In this document: one piece after another, positions 53,114 through 61,748 of the stretch | How positions within the stretch are numbered: the first letter of the stretch is position 1 | Layout: the number at the start of each line of letters is the position of its first letter | Source of the DNA: Falsirhodobacter deserti | GTDB taxonomy: Bacteria; Pseudomonadota; Alphaproteobacteria; Rhodobacterales; Rhodobacteraceae | Length of the DNA: 64,000 nt | Reading direction: 5' to 3' | Assembly: GCF_004015795.1 (NCBI RefSeq) | Contig: NZ_ML137218.1 | Coordinates: forward strand, 297,548 to 361,547 | Made by a program: the position numbers and the translations under genes | The notes under the pieces: generated by a model | The model's input: only the letters and a program-made list of their open reading frames with translations | Told to the model about the DNA's origin: nothing | The model's database searches: none

Positions 53114-53931
53114 CAGTCGCCCAGACGGCGGTGAACTTCGCGGATATCGACCTCGGCCTTTGGCAGCTTGTTGCCCGGATTATCGAAGTCGTATTTGAAC
53201 AGCTGGAAATCCTTCTTGTAGATTTCCCACATGATGTGCATCGAAAGATCGTCGAAGTAGTCCTCGACCGGATGAGCGCGCTTCGGCCCGTGGCCTTCCG
53301 ACTCGTTGAAGCGGGGAATCGTCTTCAGATCCACCTCGTGGGGCGCGTCCATCGCATCCAGCACATTCTGCATGCCCTCATTGAACTTCTCGGTGAAGAA
53401 GATCTGGTCATACCGGCCGCCGTTCACGATGAAGGTCGCGATATGGCCAGACATGGCCGACCAGTGGATGTCCGGCTCCATCGGTTTCTTGAAGCGGATG
53501 GTGTCGCGGGCGAACAGAAGGAAGCGGCGGAAGCTTTTGATCTGATCGAAGTCTTCGGTGCCGTCGGGGCCACCGACCTCGATCCCATATTTCTGGGTCA
53601 GAAGCGGCACGAGGTTGCCGCGATACCGGCGCCCGTTGCGCTGGATGCCGCAGATCTTGTCGAAAAAGGATGACAGAATCCGCGTATAGGGGTTGCGCAC
53701 GCAGGTGAAGGTGACGCTGCCATGGTTCTTGACGTTCGCCTCGATCAACGGTTGGCTTTGCGGTTGCGACCACTTGTGCAACCCGCTGGTGGAGTCGTGG
53801 ATGTCACCATCGAAGAAGGTGCCGTGATCCGAATAGAACATGATTTGCCCGATCGTAGAACAGGCGCATTTCGGCACGACTCGATAAACGACGCTTTCGC
53901 TTTCGGTCATCCACGTTCCCGGAAAACCCAT
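53113..53931 (-). CDS. Sulfotransferase family 2 protein
   Basis: The 272-aa protein is of the carbohydrate-sulfotransferase type. The 5'-PSB loop is VVPKCACSTIGQIMF near residue 18, and the 3'-phosphate motif is TFTCVRNPYTRILSSFFDK near residue 75. C-terminal KYDFDNPG is common in the group. It is expected to sulfate an envelope or secreted glycan with PAPS. Its start has GGGAGAAGG upstream. It diverges from the DUF5928 glycosyltransferase 122 bp away, and the two probably act on the same product. Confidence 0.88.
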   Translation of the reverse strand: MGFPGTWMTESESVVYRVVPKCACSTIGQIMFYSDHGTFFDGDIHDSTSGLHKWSQPQSQPLIEANVKNHGSVTFTCVRNPYTRILSSFFDKICGIQRNGRRYRGNLVPLLTQKYGIEVGGPDGTEDFDQIKSFRRFLLFARDTIRFKKPMEPDIHWSAMSGHIATFIVNGGRYDQIFFTEKFNEGMQNVLDAMDAPHEVDLKTIPRFNESEGHGPKRAHPVEDYFDDLSMHIMWEIYKKDFQLFKYDFDNPGNKLPKAEVDIREVHRRLGD

Positions 53932-54053
53932 GACCTTCTCCCGCTCAGGTACTTGCCGGTAAACAAGAAGCAGAGGACGCGGGACTTTTCAATCGCTGTC
54001 AAAGCGATTTAATGATTCAGTGGCCACCAAGGGCACCACTATAAGGTTGGCGT

Positions 54054-55631
54054 ATGGCGAAGATCGCGTTCATTCTGCTTTGTCACAAGGATCCGGCAGG
54101 CATCATCGCGCAGGCGCAGCGCCTGACGGCGACCGGAGACTTTCTGGCGATTCACTTCGACCGCCGCGCCCGGGCCGAGGATTACGAGCGTATCCGCAAC
54201 GCGCTGGCGGATAACCCTGGCGTCGTGTTCACCAAGAAGCGCGTGAAATGCGGGTGGGGCGAATACAGTCTGGTCGCGGCCACGCTGCTGGCCACGCGCG
54301 CCGCCGTCGCCGCCTTTCCCGAAGCCACGCACTTCTACATGCTGTCGGGCGATTGCATGCCGATCAAATCGGCCGAGTATGCCAGGAACTTCCTTGACCG
54401 CGAACCTGTCGATTACATCGAATCCTTCGACTTCTTCAAAAGCGACTGGATCAAGACCGGCATCAAGGAAGAGCGGCTGATCTACCGCCATGTGTTCAAC
54501 GAACGCAGGCAGAAGTGGCTGTTCTACAGCTCCATGGCGCTTCAGCAGAAGCTGGGGATGCAGCGGTCCATTCCCGCGGGGCTGGAGGTGCAGATTGGCA
54601 GCCAGTGGTGGTGCCTGCGCCGGAGCACCATAGAGGCGGTGCTGGATTTTTGCGACCGCAACCCGGCGGTGCTGCGCTTCTTCGCGACCAGCTGGATCCC
54701 GGACGAGACGATGTTCCAGACGCTTGTGCGGCATCTGGTGCCCGAGCATGAGATCCGTACGCGGACGCTGACATTCCTGTTGTTCTCCGATTACGGGATG
54801 CCGCTGATCTTTTATAATGACCATTTCGATCTGCTTCTGTCGCAGGATTATCTTTTCGCCCGCAAGATCAGCCCGCAGGCATTGCAGTTGAAGGACCGCC
54901 TGGGCCAGCTGTGGTCTGAGAAAGGCCGGCATTTCGCCGTTTCGAATGAAGGCCGGACGCTTTTGACCTTCCTGCGCCAGCGTGGCCGGATCGGACGCCG
55001 TTTCGCCCCCCGCTTCTGGGAAACCGAAGCCAGCATGGGGCGTGATCGCCAACTGACCATCGTGATCTGCAAGAAGTGGCACGTGGCCAAGCGGCTGGTC
55101 GACCGGATCGAAGAAGTGCTGGGCATCAAAGGCGTGCATTACCTGTTCAACGAGGCATCGACCGACCTGCCCGCGCTTGGCGGGATCGAAACGACACTGG
55201 CCAAGCGCACCCGCCACCGCCGGGCCCTGATGCGGATGCTGTTCGATTACTGGAAGACCGACCGGATGATGGTCTGCCTCGATCCGTCCAATCTCGACCT
55301 GATGCGGGATTTCGATTCCGACAAGGCGGTCGTGCGGCTGCTGGAACTGGATTGCGAATACGATGACGATTACCTGATTGGCCATGCCAAGCGGGTCGGC
55401 CTTGCCGGTGAGGAAACACCGACCGAGACGATGGAGCGGATCATCCCCACCGTCCGGTATGACTTCCGTTTCGAAAGTGACCGCATCCGCGATGCAGGCT
55501 TTGCCCGTTACCGCCGCCTGCGCGAAAGGCATACCCCCAAACAGAACGCCGCGCTTCTGGCCGACCTGATGGGCATCCCCGAGGACAAGGCGCTCGAGAT
55601 CACTTCAACCCCCTATCTGTTTATGGATTGA
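54054..55631 (+). CDS. Core-2/I-branching-type glycosyltransferase with DUF5928 domain
   Basis: This 525-aa protein has an N-terminal Branch (GT14, beta-1,6-N-acetylglucosaminyltransferase-like) domain (about residues 1-260): KIAFILLCHKDPAGI, HFDRRARAEDYERI, THFYMLSGDCMPIKS and QWWCLRRSTIEAV. The C-terminal half (about 275-525) matches DUF5928, known mainly from Rhodobacteraceae and of unknown role (TIVICKKWHVAKRLVDRIEEVLG, FNEASTDLPALGG). No membrane segment is seen. It probably builds a branched surface glycan together with the divergent sulfotransferase. The HIT gene follows 2 bp later. Confidence 0.87.
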   Translation: MAKIAFILLCHKDPAGIIAQAQRLTATGDFLAIHFDRRARAEDYERIRNALADNPGVVFTKKRVKCGWGEYSLVAATLLATRAAVAAFPEATHFYMLSGDCMPIKSAEYARNFLDREPVDYIESFDFFKSDWIKTGIKEERLIYRHVFNERRQKWLFYSSMALQQKLGMQRSIPAGLEVQIGSQWWCLRRSTIEAVLDFCDRNPAVLRFFATSWIPDETMFQTLVRHLVPEHEIRTRTLTFLLFSDYGMPLIFYNDHFDLLLSQDYLFARKISPQALQLKDRLGQLWSEKGRHFAVSNEGRTLLTFLRQRGRIGRRFAPRFWETEASMGRDRQLTIVICKKWHVAKRLVDRIEEVLGIKGVHYLFNEASTDLPALGGIETTLAKRTRHRRALMRMLFDYWKTDRMMVCLDPSNLDLMRDFDSDKAVVRLLELDCEYDDDYLIGHAKRVGLAGEETPTETMERIIPTVRYDFRFESDRIRDAGFARYRRLRERHTPKQNAALLADLMGIPEDKALEITSTPYLFMD

Positions 55632-55633
55632 CC

Positions 55634-55984
55634 ATGGCCTATGACGATCAGAACATCTTCGCGCGTATCCTGCGGGGGGAAATCCCGAACAAGACTGTGG
55701 CCGAGACCAAACATACGCTGGCCTTCCACGACATCGCCCCCCATGCGCCGCATCATGTTCTGGTGATCCCGAAAGGCGCCTACGTCGATTTCGCCGATTT
55801 CGCGGCCAACGCCTCGGCCGAGGAAATGACGGATTTCCATCGCACGGCCGCCGGGATCTGCGCCGGCTTTGGCGACGGCTATCGCGTCATTTCCAATTCA
55901 GGCGCGCATGGGGGGCAGGAGGTGCCGCATTACCACCTGCACATTCTTGCCGGCCGCCCGCTTGGGCCGATGCTGACGCGCTGA
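55634..55984 (+). CDS. HIT-family nucleotide hydrolase (HinT-like)
   Basis: The 116-aa purine-nucleotide phosphoramidase is of the HinT type. The triad motif is VPHYHLHILAGR (H-x-H-x-H), and the N-terminal IFARILRGEIPNKTV and IAPHAPHHVLVIPKG are typical of the family. It starts 2 bp after the DUF5928 glycosyltransferase gene, so they share a transcript. Its stop lies directly against the 3' end of the convergent polA gene, without a clear terminator between them. Confidence 0.95.
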   Translation: MAYDDQNIFARILRGEIPNKTVAETKHTLAFHDIAPHAPHHVLVIPKGAYVDFADFAANASAEEMTDFHRTAAGICAGFGDGYRVISNSGAHGGQEVPHYHLHILAGRPLGPMLTR

Positions 55985-58774
55985 TCAGTGGGCGGCGGCC
56001 CAGTTCGGGCCGGTTCCCGCCTCCACCACCAGCGGCACGGACAGCTTCACCGCCGGATCGGAGGCGTTTTCCATCACGTCGCGCGCGCGGGCGATCAGCG
56101 TTTCCGCCGCGCCTTCCTCCACCTCGAACAGCAATTCGTCGTGTACCTGCAGCAGCATCGTGGCAGGCAGGTCCGCGATGGCCTGCGGCATCCGGATCAT
56201 CGCGCGGCGGATGATGTCGGCTGCGGTTCCCTGAATGGGGGCGTTGATGGCGGCGCGGCGGGCGAACCCTGCACCGGGACCTTTGGCGTTGATCTCGGGC
56301 GTGTTGATGCGGCGGCCGAACAGGGTCTGGACGTGGTTGTTCGCCTTCGCGAAGGCAATCGTTTCATCCATATAGGTGCGGATGCCGGGGAAACGCTCGA
56401 AGTAGCGGTCGATGAAGCCCTGCGCGTCGGCGCGCGGGATGCGCAGGTTGCGCGCCAGCCCGAAGCCCGAGATGCCATAGATCACCCCGAAGTTGATCGC
56501 CTTGGCCTGACGGCGGATCATCGGGTCCATGCCTTCCAGCGGCACGTTGAACATCTCGGCCGCAGTCATGGCGTGGATGTCGTGCCCGTCGCGGAAGGCG
56601 TCCTTCAGGGCGGGAATGTCGGCGATATGCGCCAGAATCCGCAGTTCGATCTGGGAATAATCAAGCGAGACGAGAACCTTCCCGGGCGGGGCCACGAACG
56701 CCTCGCGGATGCGGCGGCCTTCTTCGGACCGGATCGGGATGTTCTGAAGGTTCGGGTCGGTGGATGCCAGGCGTCCCGTGTTCGCCCCCGCGATGCTATA
56801 GGAGGTATGCACCCGCCCCGTATCGGGGTGGATGTGATCCTGCAGCGCATCGGTATAGGTGGATTTCAGTTTCGAAAGCTGACGCCAGTCCAGCACGCGC
56901 GCGGGCAGATCATGCCCTTCCGCCGCCAGATCCTCAAGGATGTCCGCCCCGGTGCCATAGGCGCCGTTCTTGCCCTTGGTGCCGCCTTGCAGCCCCAGTT
57001 CATCGAACAGGATCTCGCCCAACTGCTTGGGGGAGCCGACGTTGAACGGACGGCCCGCCAGCGCGTGGATCTCCTCCTCCAGCATGGCCATCTTCTGCGC
57101 GAACGCACCCGACATGCGCGAAAGCGTTTCGCGATCCACCCGCACGCCCGCCATCTCCATATCCGCCAGAACCGGCACCAGGGGACGTTCCAGCGTTTCG
57201 TAAACAGTGGTCACGCGGGCTCGGTGAAGCTGCGGCTTGAACTTTTCCCAGAAGCGCAGGGTGATGTCGGCATCCTCGGCGGCATAGGGCGTCGCATCGG
57301 CAATGGCCACATGGTCGAAGGTGATCTGGCTTTTGCCCGTGCCGATCAGGCCCTTGATCGGGATTGGCGTGTGGCGCAGGTACTGCTCGCTCAGCGCGTC
57401 CACGCCATGATTGTGCAGCCCCGCATGCAGCGCATAGGACATGAGCATGGTGTCATCCACCGGCGCCACGTGAATGCCGATCCGCGCCAGCATCTTGCAA
57501 TCGTACTTGGCGTTATGGGCGATCTTCAGGATGGAGGGATCTTCCATCACCGGCTTCAGCTGCGCCAGCACTTCGGAAATCAGCATCTGTCCGGCCACCA
57601 GATCGGCCCCGCCGAACAGATCATCCACGCCGCTGCGATGGCCCAGCGGGATATAACAGGCCCGTCCCGCCGTGACGCAAAGGGAAATGCCGACCAGATC
57701 GGCCCGCATCTCGTCCAGCCCGGTGGTTTCGGTATCAAAGGCGACATGCCCCACCTCGCGGATCAGGGCAACCCATTCGGCAAGCTGCGCAGGCTCCGTC
57801 ACGGTTTCATAGGCGGCGTGATCGAAGGGCAGGGGCGCGGCTTCCTCGACCTCTGCCGCAACGGGGGCAGGGGCGGGCGGCGCCTCAATGCCGCGCTTTT
57901 CAGCCACGCGCTTGGTCAGGGTGCGGAATTCCATCGCGTTCAGGAAATCCATCAGCAAGGCTTCGTCAGGCTCGCGCGCCTCAAGACTTTCCAGCGTGAA
58001 ATCCAGCGGCGTGTTGCAATCCAGCGCGACCAGCTGGCGTGAAATGCGGATCTGGTCGGCGTGATCGATCAGCACCTGGCGGCGCTTGGGCTGCTTGATC
58101 TCACTCGCCCGCTCCAGCAGGGAATCCAGATCGCCGAATTCGTTGATCAGCAAGGCTGCGGTCTTGATGCCGATGCCGGGCGCACCCGGCACGTTATCGA
58201 CGGAATCGCCCGCCAGCGCCTGCACATCCACCACCCGGTCTGGGCCGACGCCGAACTTCTCGAACACCTCGTCGCGGCCGATGCGTTTGTTCTTCATCGG
58301 GTCCAGCATCTCGACCCCGCCGCCGACAAGCTGCATCAGGTCCTTGTCCGAGGAGATGATGGTCACCCGCCCGCCCGCATCCCGCGCCTTGCAGGAAAGC
58401 GCGGCGATGATGTCGTCGGCTTCATAGCCTTCGGTTTCGATGCAGGCGATGTTGAAGGCGCGGGTGGCTTCGCGCGTCAGGGGGAACTGCGGCTTCAGGT
58501 CCTCGGGCAGTTCGGGGCGCTGCGCCTTGTAAGCGGGATAGATCTCGTTCCGGAAGGTCTTGGAGGAGTGATCGAAGATCACGGCCACATGCGTGGGGGC
58601 ATCGCCGGATTTCGCATCCTCCACGTACCGGAACAGCATGTTGCAAAAACCCGCCACGGCACCGATCGGCATCCCGGCGGATTTCCGCGTCAGCGGCGGC
58701 AGTGCGTGATAAGCCCGGAAGATGAAGGCCGATCCGTCGATCAGGTGCAGGTGATGGCCGCTGCCGAAAGTCAT
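55985..58774 (-). CDS. polA: DNA polymerase I
   Basis: The 929-aa polymerase has all three activities by sequence. The 5'-nuclease domain (residues 1-290) starts LHLIDGSAFIFRAYHALPP. A 3'-5' exonuclease domain with an intact DTETTGLD motif lies near residue 360, so proofreading is likely. The polymerase domain has motif A VSLDYSQIELRILAH, the O-helix RRQAKAINFGVIYG and motif C QVHDELLFEVEE. The start at 58774 (MTFGSGHHLHLIDG) follows AAGGAG; starts further upstream are possible but less well placed. Confidence 0.97.
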   Translation of the reverse strand: MTFGSGHHLHLIDGSAFIFRAYHALPPLTRKSAGMPIGAVAGFCNMLFRYVEDAKSGDAPTHVAVIFDHSSKTFRNEIYPAYKAQRPELPEDLKPQFPLTREATRAFNIACIETEGYEADDIIAALSCKARDAGGRVTIISSDKDLMQLVGGGVEMLDPMKNKRIGRDEVFEKFGVGPDRVVDVQALAGDSVDNVPGAPGIGIKTAALLINEFGDLDSLLERASEIKQPKRRQVLIDHADQIRISRQLVALDCNTPLDFTLESLEAREPDEALLMDFLNAMEFRTLTKRVAEKRGIEAPPAPAPVAAEVEEAAPLPFDHAAYETVTEPAQLAEWVALIREVGHVAFDTETTGLDEMRADLVGISLCVTAGRACYIPLGHRSGVDDLFGGADLVAGQMLISEVLAQLKPVMEDPSILKIAHNAKYDCKMLARIGIHVAPVDDTMLMSYALHAGLHNHGVDALSEQYLRHTPIPIKGLIGTGKSQITFDHVAIADATPYAAEDADITLRFWEKFKPQLHRARVTTVYETLERPLVPVLADMEMAGVRVDRETLSRMSGAFAQKMAMLEEEIHALAGRPFNVGSPKQLGEILFDELGLQGGTKGKNGAYGTGADILEDLAAEGHDLPARVLDWRQLSKLKSTYTDALQDHIHPDTGRVHTSYSIAGANTGRLASTDPNLQNIPIRSEEGRRIREAFVAPPGKVLVSLDYSQIELRILAHIADIPALKDAFRDGHDIHAMTAAEMFNVPLEGMDPMIRRQAKAINFGVIYGISGFGLARNLRIPRADAQGFIDRYFERFPGIRTYMDETIAFAKANNHVQTLFGRRINTPEINAKGPGAGFARRAAINAPIQGTAADIIRRAMIRMPQAIADLPATMLLQVHDELLFEVEEGAAETLIARARDVMENASDPAVKLSVPLVVEAGTGPNWAAAH

Positions 58775-58831
58775 GATCCGCTCCTTCATATCCGAAGGGG
58801 GATATGGCACGAAGCGGGTCAGCCTTCCACC

Positions 58832-59017
58832 CTAGTGATCGTTCGTCGCATGCTCGCGGTCGATGACAAAGCGTTTGTCGCAATACCCGCATTCGACATA
58901 TCCCGTCTCGGCGGGGATGGTCAGCCAGACGCGGGGATGGCCCAGCGCACCTTCGCCGCCGTCGCAGGCGATCTTCCAAGTCGTGACGATCTGGGTTTCG
59001 GGCGGCTCGATTGGCAT
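58832..59017 (-). CDS. Small zinc-finger protein (zf-CHCC type)
   Basis: The 61-aa protein carries the zf-CHCC pattern [19 protein letters not shown] followed by [13 protein letters not shown], the bacterial relative of the complex I subunit NDUFS6. The likely zinc ligands are Cys, His and the two Cys of CGYC. The start at 59017 has AAAGAGAG upstream; an upstream ATG (59032) is an alternative. It stands 57 bp upstream of polA on the same strand. Confidence 0.85.
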   Translation of the reverse strand: MPIEPPETQIVTTWKIACDGGEGALGHPRVWLTIPAETGYVECGYCDKRFVIDREHATNDH

Positions 59018-59067
59018 CTGGCTCTCTTTCATTGATGGGCGGTATTCTATCGCATGCCGCGGGCGCT

Positions 59068-59289
59068 TCAAGCGGTCAGGCGCGCGACAATCCGGCGGGT
59101 GACGGGCGCCAGCACCATGACGCTTGGAAAGGCCACGCACCACGATGACAGCCAGGCTTGCAACCATGCCACCGGCAGGCCCGCGTCGATCCCAGCGGCA
59201 CGCGTGATCGCCACGCCGGACACGATGCAGGACATCATCCCTGACAGAAGGAAGGCGAACAGGATCGAGGCGTAGCGGGCGGGAATCAT
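59068..59289 (-). CDS. DUF2798 small membrane protein
   Basis: The 73-aa protein has two predicted membrane helices ([20 protein letters not shown] and [20 protein letters not shown]) separated by a short loop. This is the DUF2798 layout; function is unknown. The start at 59289 is preceded by CGGAGC. It lies between the zf-CHCC gene and the DUF1285 gene, all on the minus strand and close enough to share a transcript. Confidence 0.8.
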   Translation of the reverse strand: MIPARYASILFAFLLSGMMSCIVSGVAITRAAGIDAGLPVAWLQAWLSSWCVAFPSVMVLAPVTRRIVARLTA

Positions 59290-59302
59290 CACGTTGCTCC
59301 GG

Positions 59303-59821
59303 TCAGGAAAGATCCTCTGCATCGCACAGCGGAACAAGGCTGCCGGCAGAGTGGATGCCGAATATATCCCCTTCCACCTGCGCAAGGTCAACCAGCCGAT
59401 AGAAGGTCTTGCGGTCGATCCGCGCCTCCAGCCCGCTGCGGACCATGACATAGGGGATGCCGCTTGTCATGCGCGGCCGGGTCAGGGGCACGTCTTCCCC
59501 CTGAAGGGTGGTCAGGATCACGGTGCCGTCCTGCTGGCGCAGATCGCTGATGATGAACGGCACGTCCTCCACCTCGATCTCCACCTTCTCGGCGGGGGTC
59601 ACAAGGAAATAGCTGCTTCCTTCGCGCTTCAGAACGCGGGCGAACAGGCGCACCAGCGCATCACGCATGATCGGGCTGCCGGCATAGTGCCAGTTGCCGT
59701 CGCGGTCGATCCGCATGTCGATCCTGCCGCAGAAGGGCGGGTTCCACAGGTGCACGGGCGCGGGACCGGCCGCATCCGGCAGCCCTTTCACGGCATTTTG
59801 CGCGTCAAGGCTTTTTGCCAT
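59303..59821 (-). CDS. DUF1285 domain protein
   Basis: The 172-aa soluble protein matches DUF1285, common in alphaproteobacteria and of unknown function. Conserved stretches include HLWNPPFCGRIDMRIDRDGN, WHYAGSPIMRDALVRLFA, REGSSYFLVTPAEKVEIEVED and a C-terminal RKTFYRLVDLAQ. It diverges from moxR with a 62-bp gap, as it does in many relatives, suggesting a shared control region. Confidence 0.88.
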   Translation of the reverse strand: MAKSLDAQNAVKGLPDAAGPAPVHLWNPPFCGRIDMRIDRDGNWHYAGSPIMRDALVRLFARVLKREGSSYFLVTPAEKVEIEVEDVPFIISDLRQQDGTVILTTLQGEDVPLTRPRMTSGIPYVMVRSGLEARIDRKTFYRLVDLAQVEGDIFGIHSAGSLVPLCDAEDLS

Positions 59822-59883
59822 TTGAGCCTCGGGCCTAAAGTCGTTTCAATGGGCGCAGCCTAACCTGCGGACGGAGAGTTGTC

Positions 59884-60888
59884 ATGGCCGATACCGATAT
59901 GCTGATTGCCGATATCGAGGCGCTTGGCCACAAGCTGGCCGATGCGCGGGCCAGCATCAACCGCCGCTTCATCGGACAGGACGACGTGGTGGACCTTGTC
60001 TTTGGTGCGATGCTGTGCGGCGGCCACGCGCTGCTGGTGGGCCTGCCGGGCCTTGGCAAGACGCGGCTGGTCGATACGCTGGCCACCGTGATGGGTCTGA
60101 ACGGCAGCCGCATCCAGTTCACGCCCGACCTGATGCCCGCCGATATCCTTGGGTCCGAGGTGCTGGACAGTGCTGCCGACGGCTCGCGCGCGTTCCGCTT
60201 CATCGAGGGGCCGATCTTCTGCCAGCTTCTGCTTGCCGACGAGATCAACCGCGCCAGCCCGCGCACCCAGTCCGCCCTGCTTCAGGCCATGCAGGAACGA
60301 GAGGTGACGATCGCGGGTCAGCACCGCCCGCTTGGCCGCCCGTTCCATGTTCTTGCCACGCAGAACCCGATCGAACAGGAAGGCACCTATCCGCTGCCCG
60401 AGGCGCAGCTGGACCGTTTCCTTGTGCAGGTCGATGTCGGTTATCCCGACCGTGCGACCGAACGCGACATCCTGCTGGCAACCACGGGCGCGGGCGAGGA
60501 TCAGGTGCACCAGATATTCACGGCGGAAGAGTTGCTGGCCGCCCAGCATGTTCTGCGCCGGATGCCGGTTGGCGATGCGGTGGTGGAGGCGATCCTTGAT
60601 CTGGTTCGCGCCTGCCGCCCTGATCAGCCCGAAGGCGCCGCGCTGGCCGATACGCTGGCATGGGGGCCGGGCCCCCGGGCGGCGCAGGCGTTGATGCTGA
60701 TGGTGCGGGCACGGGCGCTGCTGGATGCACGGTTGGCCCCTTCGGTTGCCGATGTTGCCGCCTTGGCCCAACCGGTCCTGGTTCACCGCATGGCGCTGGG
60801 TTTTGCCGCGCGGGCGCGGGGCGAAACCCTGTCCGGCGTGATCGCCCGAACCGTGGCGGGGCTTGATCCGGCAAGCCGCGCGGCGTGA
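59884..60888 (+). CDS. MoxR-family AAA+ ATPase
   Basis: The 334-aa MoxR ATPase has Walker A LVGLPGLGKTRL, Walker B LLLADEINRASPRTQSALLQAMQE and the MoxR-typical PIEQEGTYPLPEAQLDRF. Such proteins act as chaperones for metal insertion or complex assembly with VWA-domain partners. The start follows ACGGAGAG. It heads an operon with DUF58 and DUF4159 genes, the conserved alphaproteobacterial version of the aerotolerance (Bat) cluster. Confidence 0.94.
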   Translation: MADTDMLIADIEALGHKLADARASINRRFIGQDDVVDLVFGAMLCGGHALLVGLPGLGKTRLVDTLATVMGLNGSRIQFTPDLMPADILGSEVLDSAADGSRAFRFIEGPIFCQLLLADEINRASPRTQSALLQAMQEREVTIAGQHRPLGRPFHVLATQNPIEQEGTYPLPEAQLDRFLVQVDVGYPDRATERDILLATTGAGEDQVHQIFTAEELLAAQHVLRRMPVGDAVVEAILDLVRACRPDQPEGAALADTLAWGPGPRAAQALMLMVRARALLDARLAPSVADVAALAQPVLVHRMALGFAARARGETLSGVIARTVAGLDPASRAA

Positions 60889-60890
60889 CC

Positions 60891-61748
60891 ATGTCCACCC
60901 TTCGCCCCCGCGCCGAGGCGCTTGGCCAGGCCCTTCCGCCCCTTCTGGCGGGGGCAGAGCAGCTTGCCCATACCATCATGCTGGGCGAACACGGACGCAA
61001 GCGCGCCGGAACGGGCGATGAATTCTGGCAGTATCGCGCGGCGGGAATTGGCGATACAAGCCGGATGATCGACTGGCGCCGGTCTGCGCGGGGCGATGCG
61101 CATTTCGTGCGTGAACGCGAATGGCAGGCCGCGCAAAGCGTGACGCTTTGGGTGGATCATGGCCGCTCAATGGCATTTTCGGGCGACCCCTCGCGCGCGG
61201 TGAAGGTGGACCGGGCGCAGCTTCTGGCCTTGGCGCTGGCAAGCCTGCTGCTTCGAGGGGGGGAGCGGGTTGGCACCGCCGGCCATGCCCCCCGTCCGGG
61301 CCGTGCGCAGATCCTGCGTCTTGCCGAGGCGCTGCAGGCCGAAAGCCCCGCCGATCATGCCGCCCCTGATCTGTCGATGGTGCCGATGCATGGGCGCGTG
61401 CTGCTGGTGTCGGATTTCCTTGGCCCGCTGGACGCGGTCGAACAGGCGCTGGCCCGCGCCACCGCCCGAAATGCCCGCGGCATCCTGCTTCAGGTGCTTG
61501 ATCCGGCCGAGGAGGCGTTCCCCTTCGACGGGCGCACCCGGTTCGTATCGATGACCGGCAGCCAGCAGTTCGAAACGATGCAGGCGGGCGCGCTGCGGGA
61601 TGCATATCGCGCACGGCTGGCAGAGCGGAAGGCCCGTCTGGACGATCTGGCCCGCGCTTCCGGCTGGCGGTTTCATACGCATCACACGGGCGATGCGCCG
61701 CAGGCCGCGTTGCTTTGGCTGTATCGTGCCATGGAAAGGACCGCCTGA
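60891..61748 (+). CDS. DUF58 (VWA-like) protein
   Basis: The 285-aa protein carries the DUF58 motif (GEHGRKRAGTGDEFWQYRAAGIGDTSRMIDWRRSARGD; shown in part as DEFWQYRAAG and IDWRRSARGD) and a VWA-like fold with a degenerate metal site (LWVDHGRSMAF). It is the usual partner of MoxR. It starts 2 bp after moxR. Its TGA overlaps the next ATG (TGATG), so all three genes are coupled. Confidence 0.9.
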   Translation: MSTLRPRAEALGQALPPLLAGAEQLAHTIMLGEHGRKRAGTGDEFWQYRAAGIGDTSRMIDWRRSARGDAHFVREREWQAAQSVTLWVDHGRSMAFSGDPSRAVKVDRAQLLALALASLLLRGGERVGTAGHAPRPGRAQILRLAEALQAESPADHAAPDLSMVPMHGRVLLVSDFLGPLDAVEQALARATARNARGILLQVLDPAEEAFPFDGRTRFVSMTGSQQFETMQAGALRDAYRARLAERKARLDDLARASGWRFHTHHTGDAPQAALLWLYRAMERTA

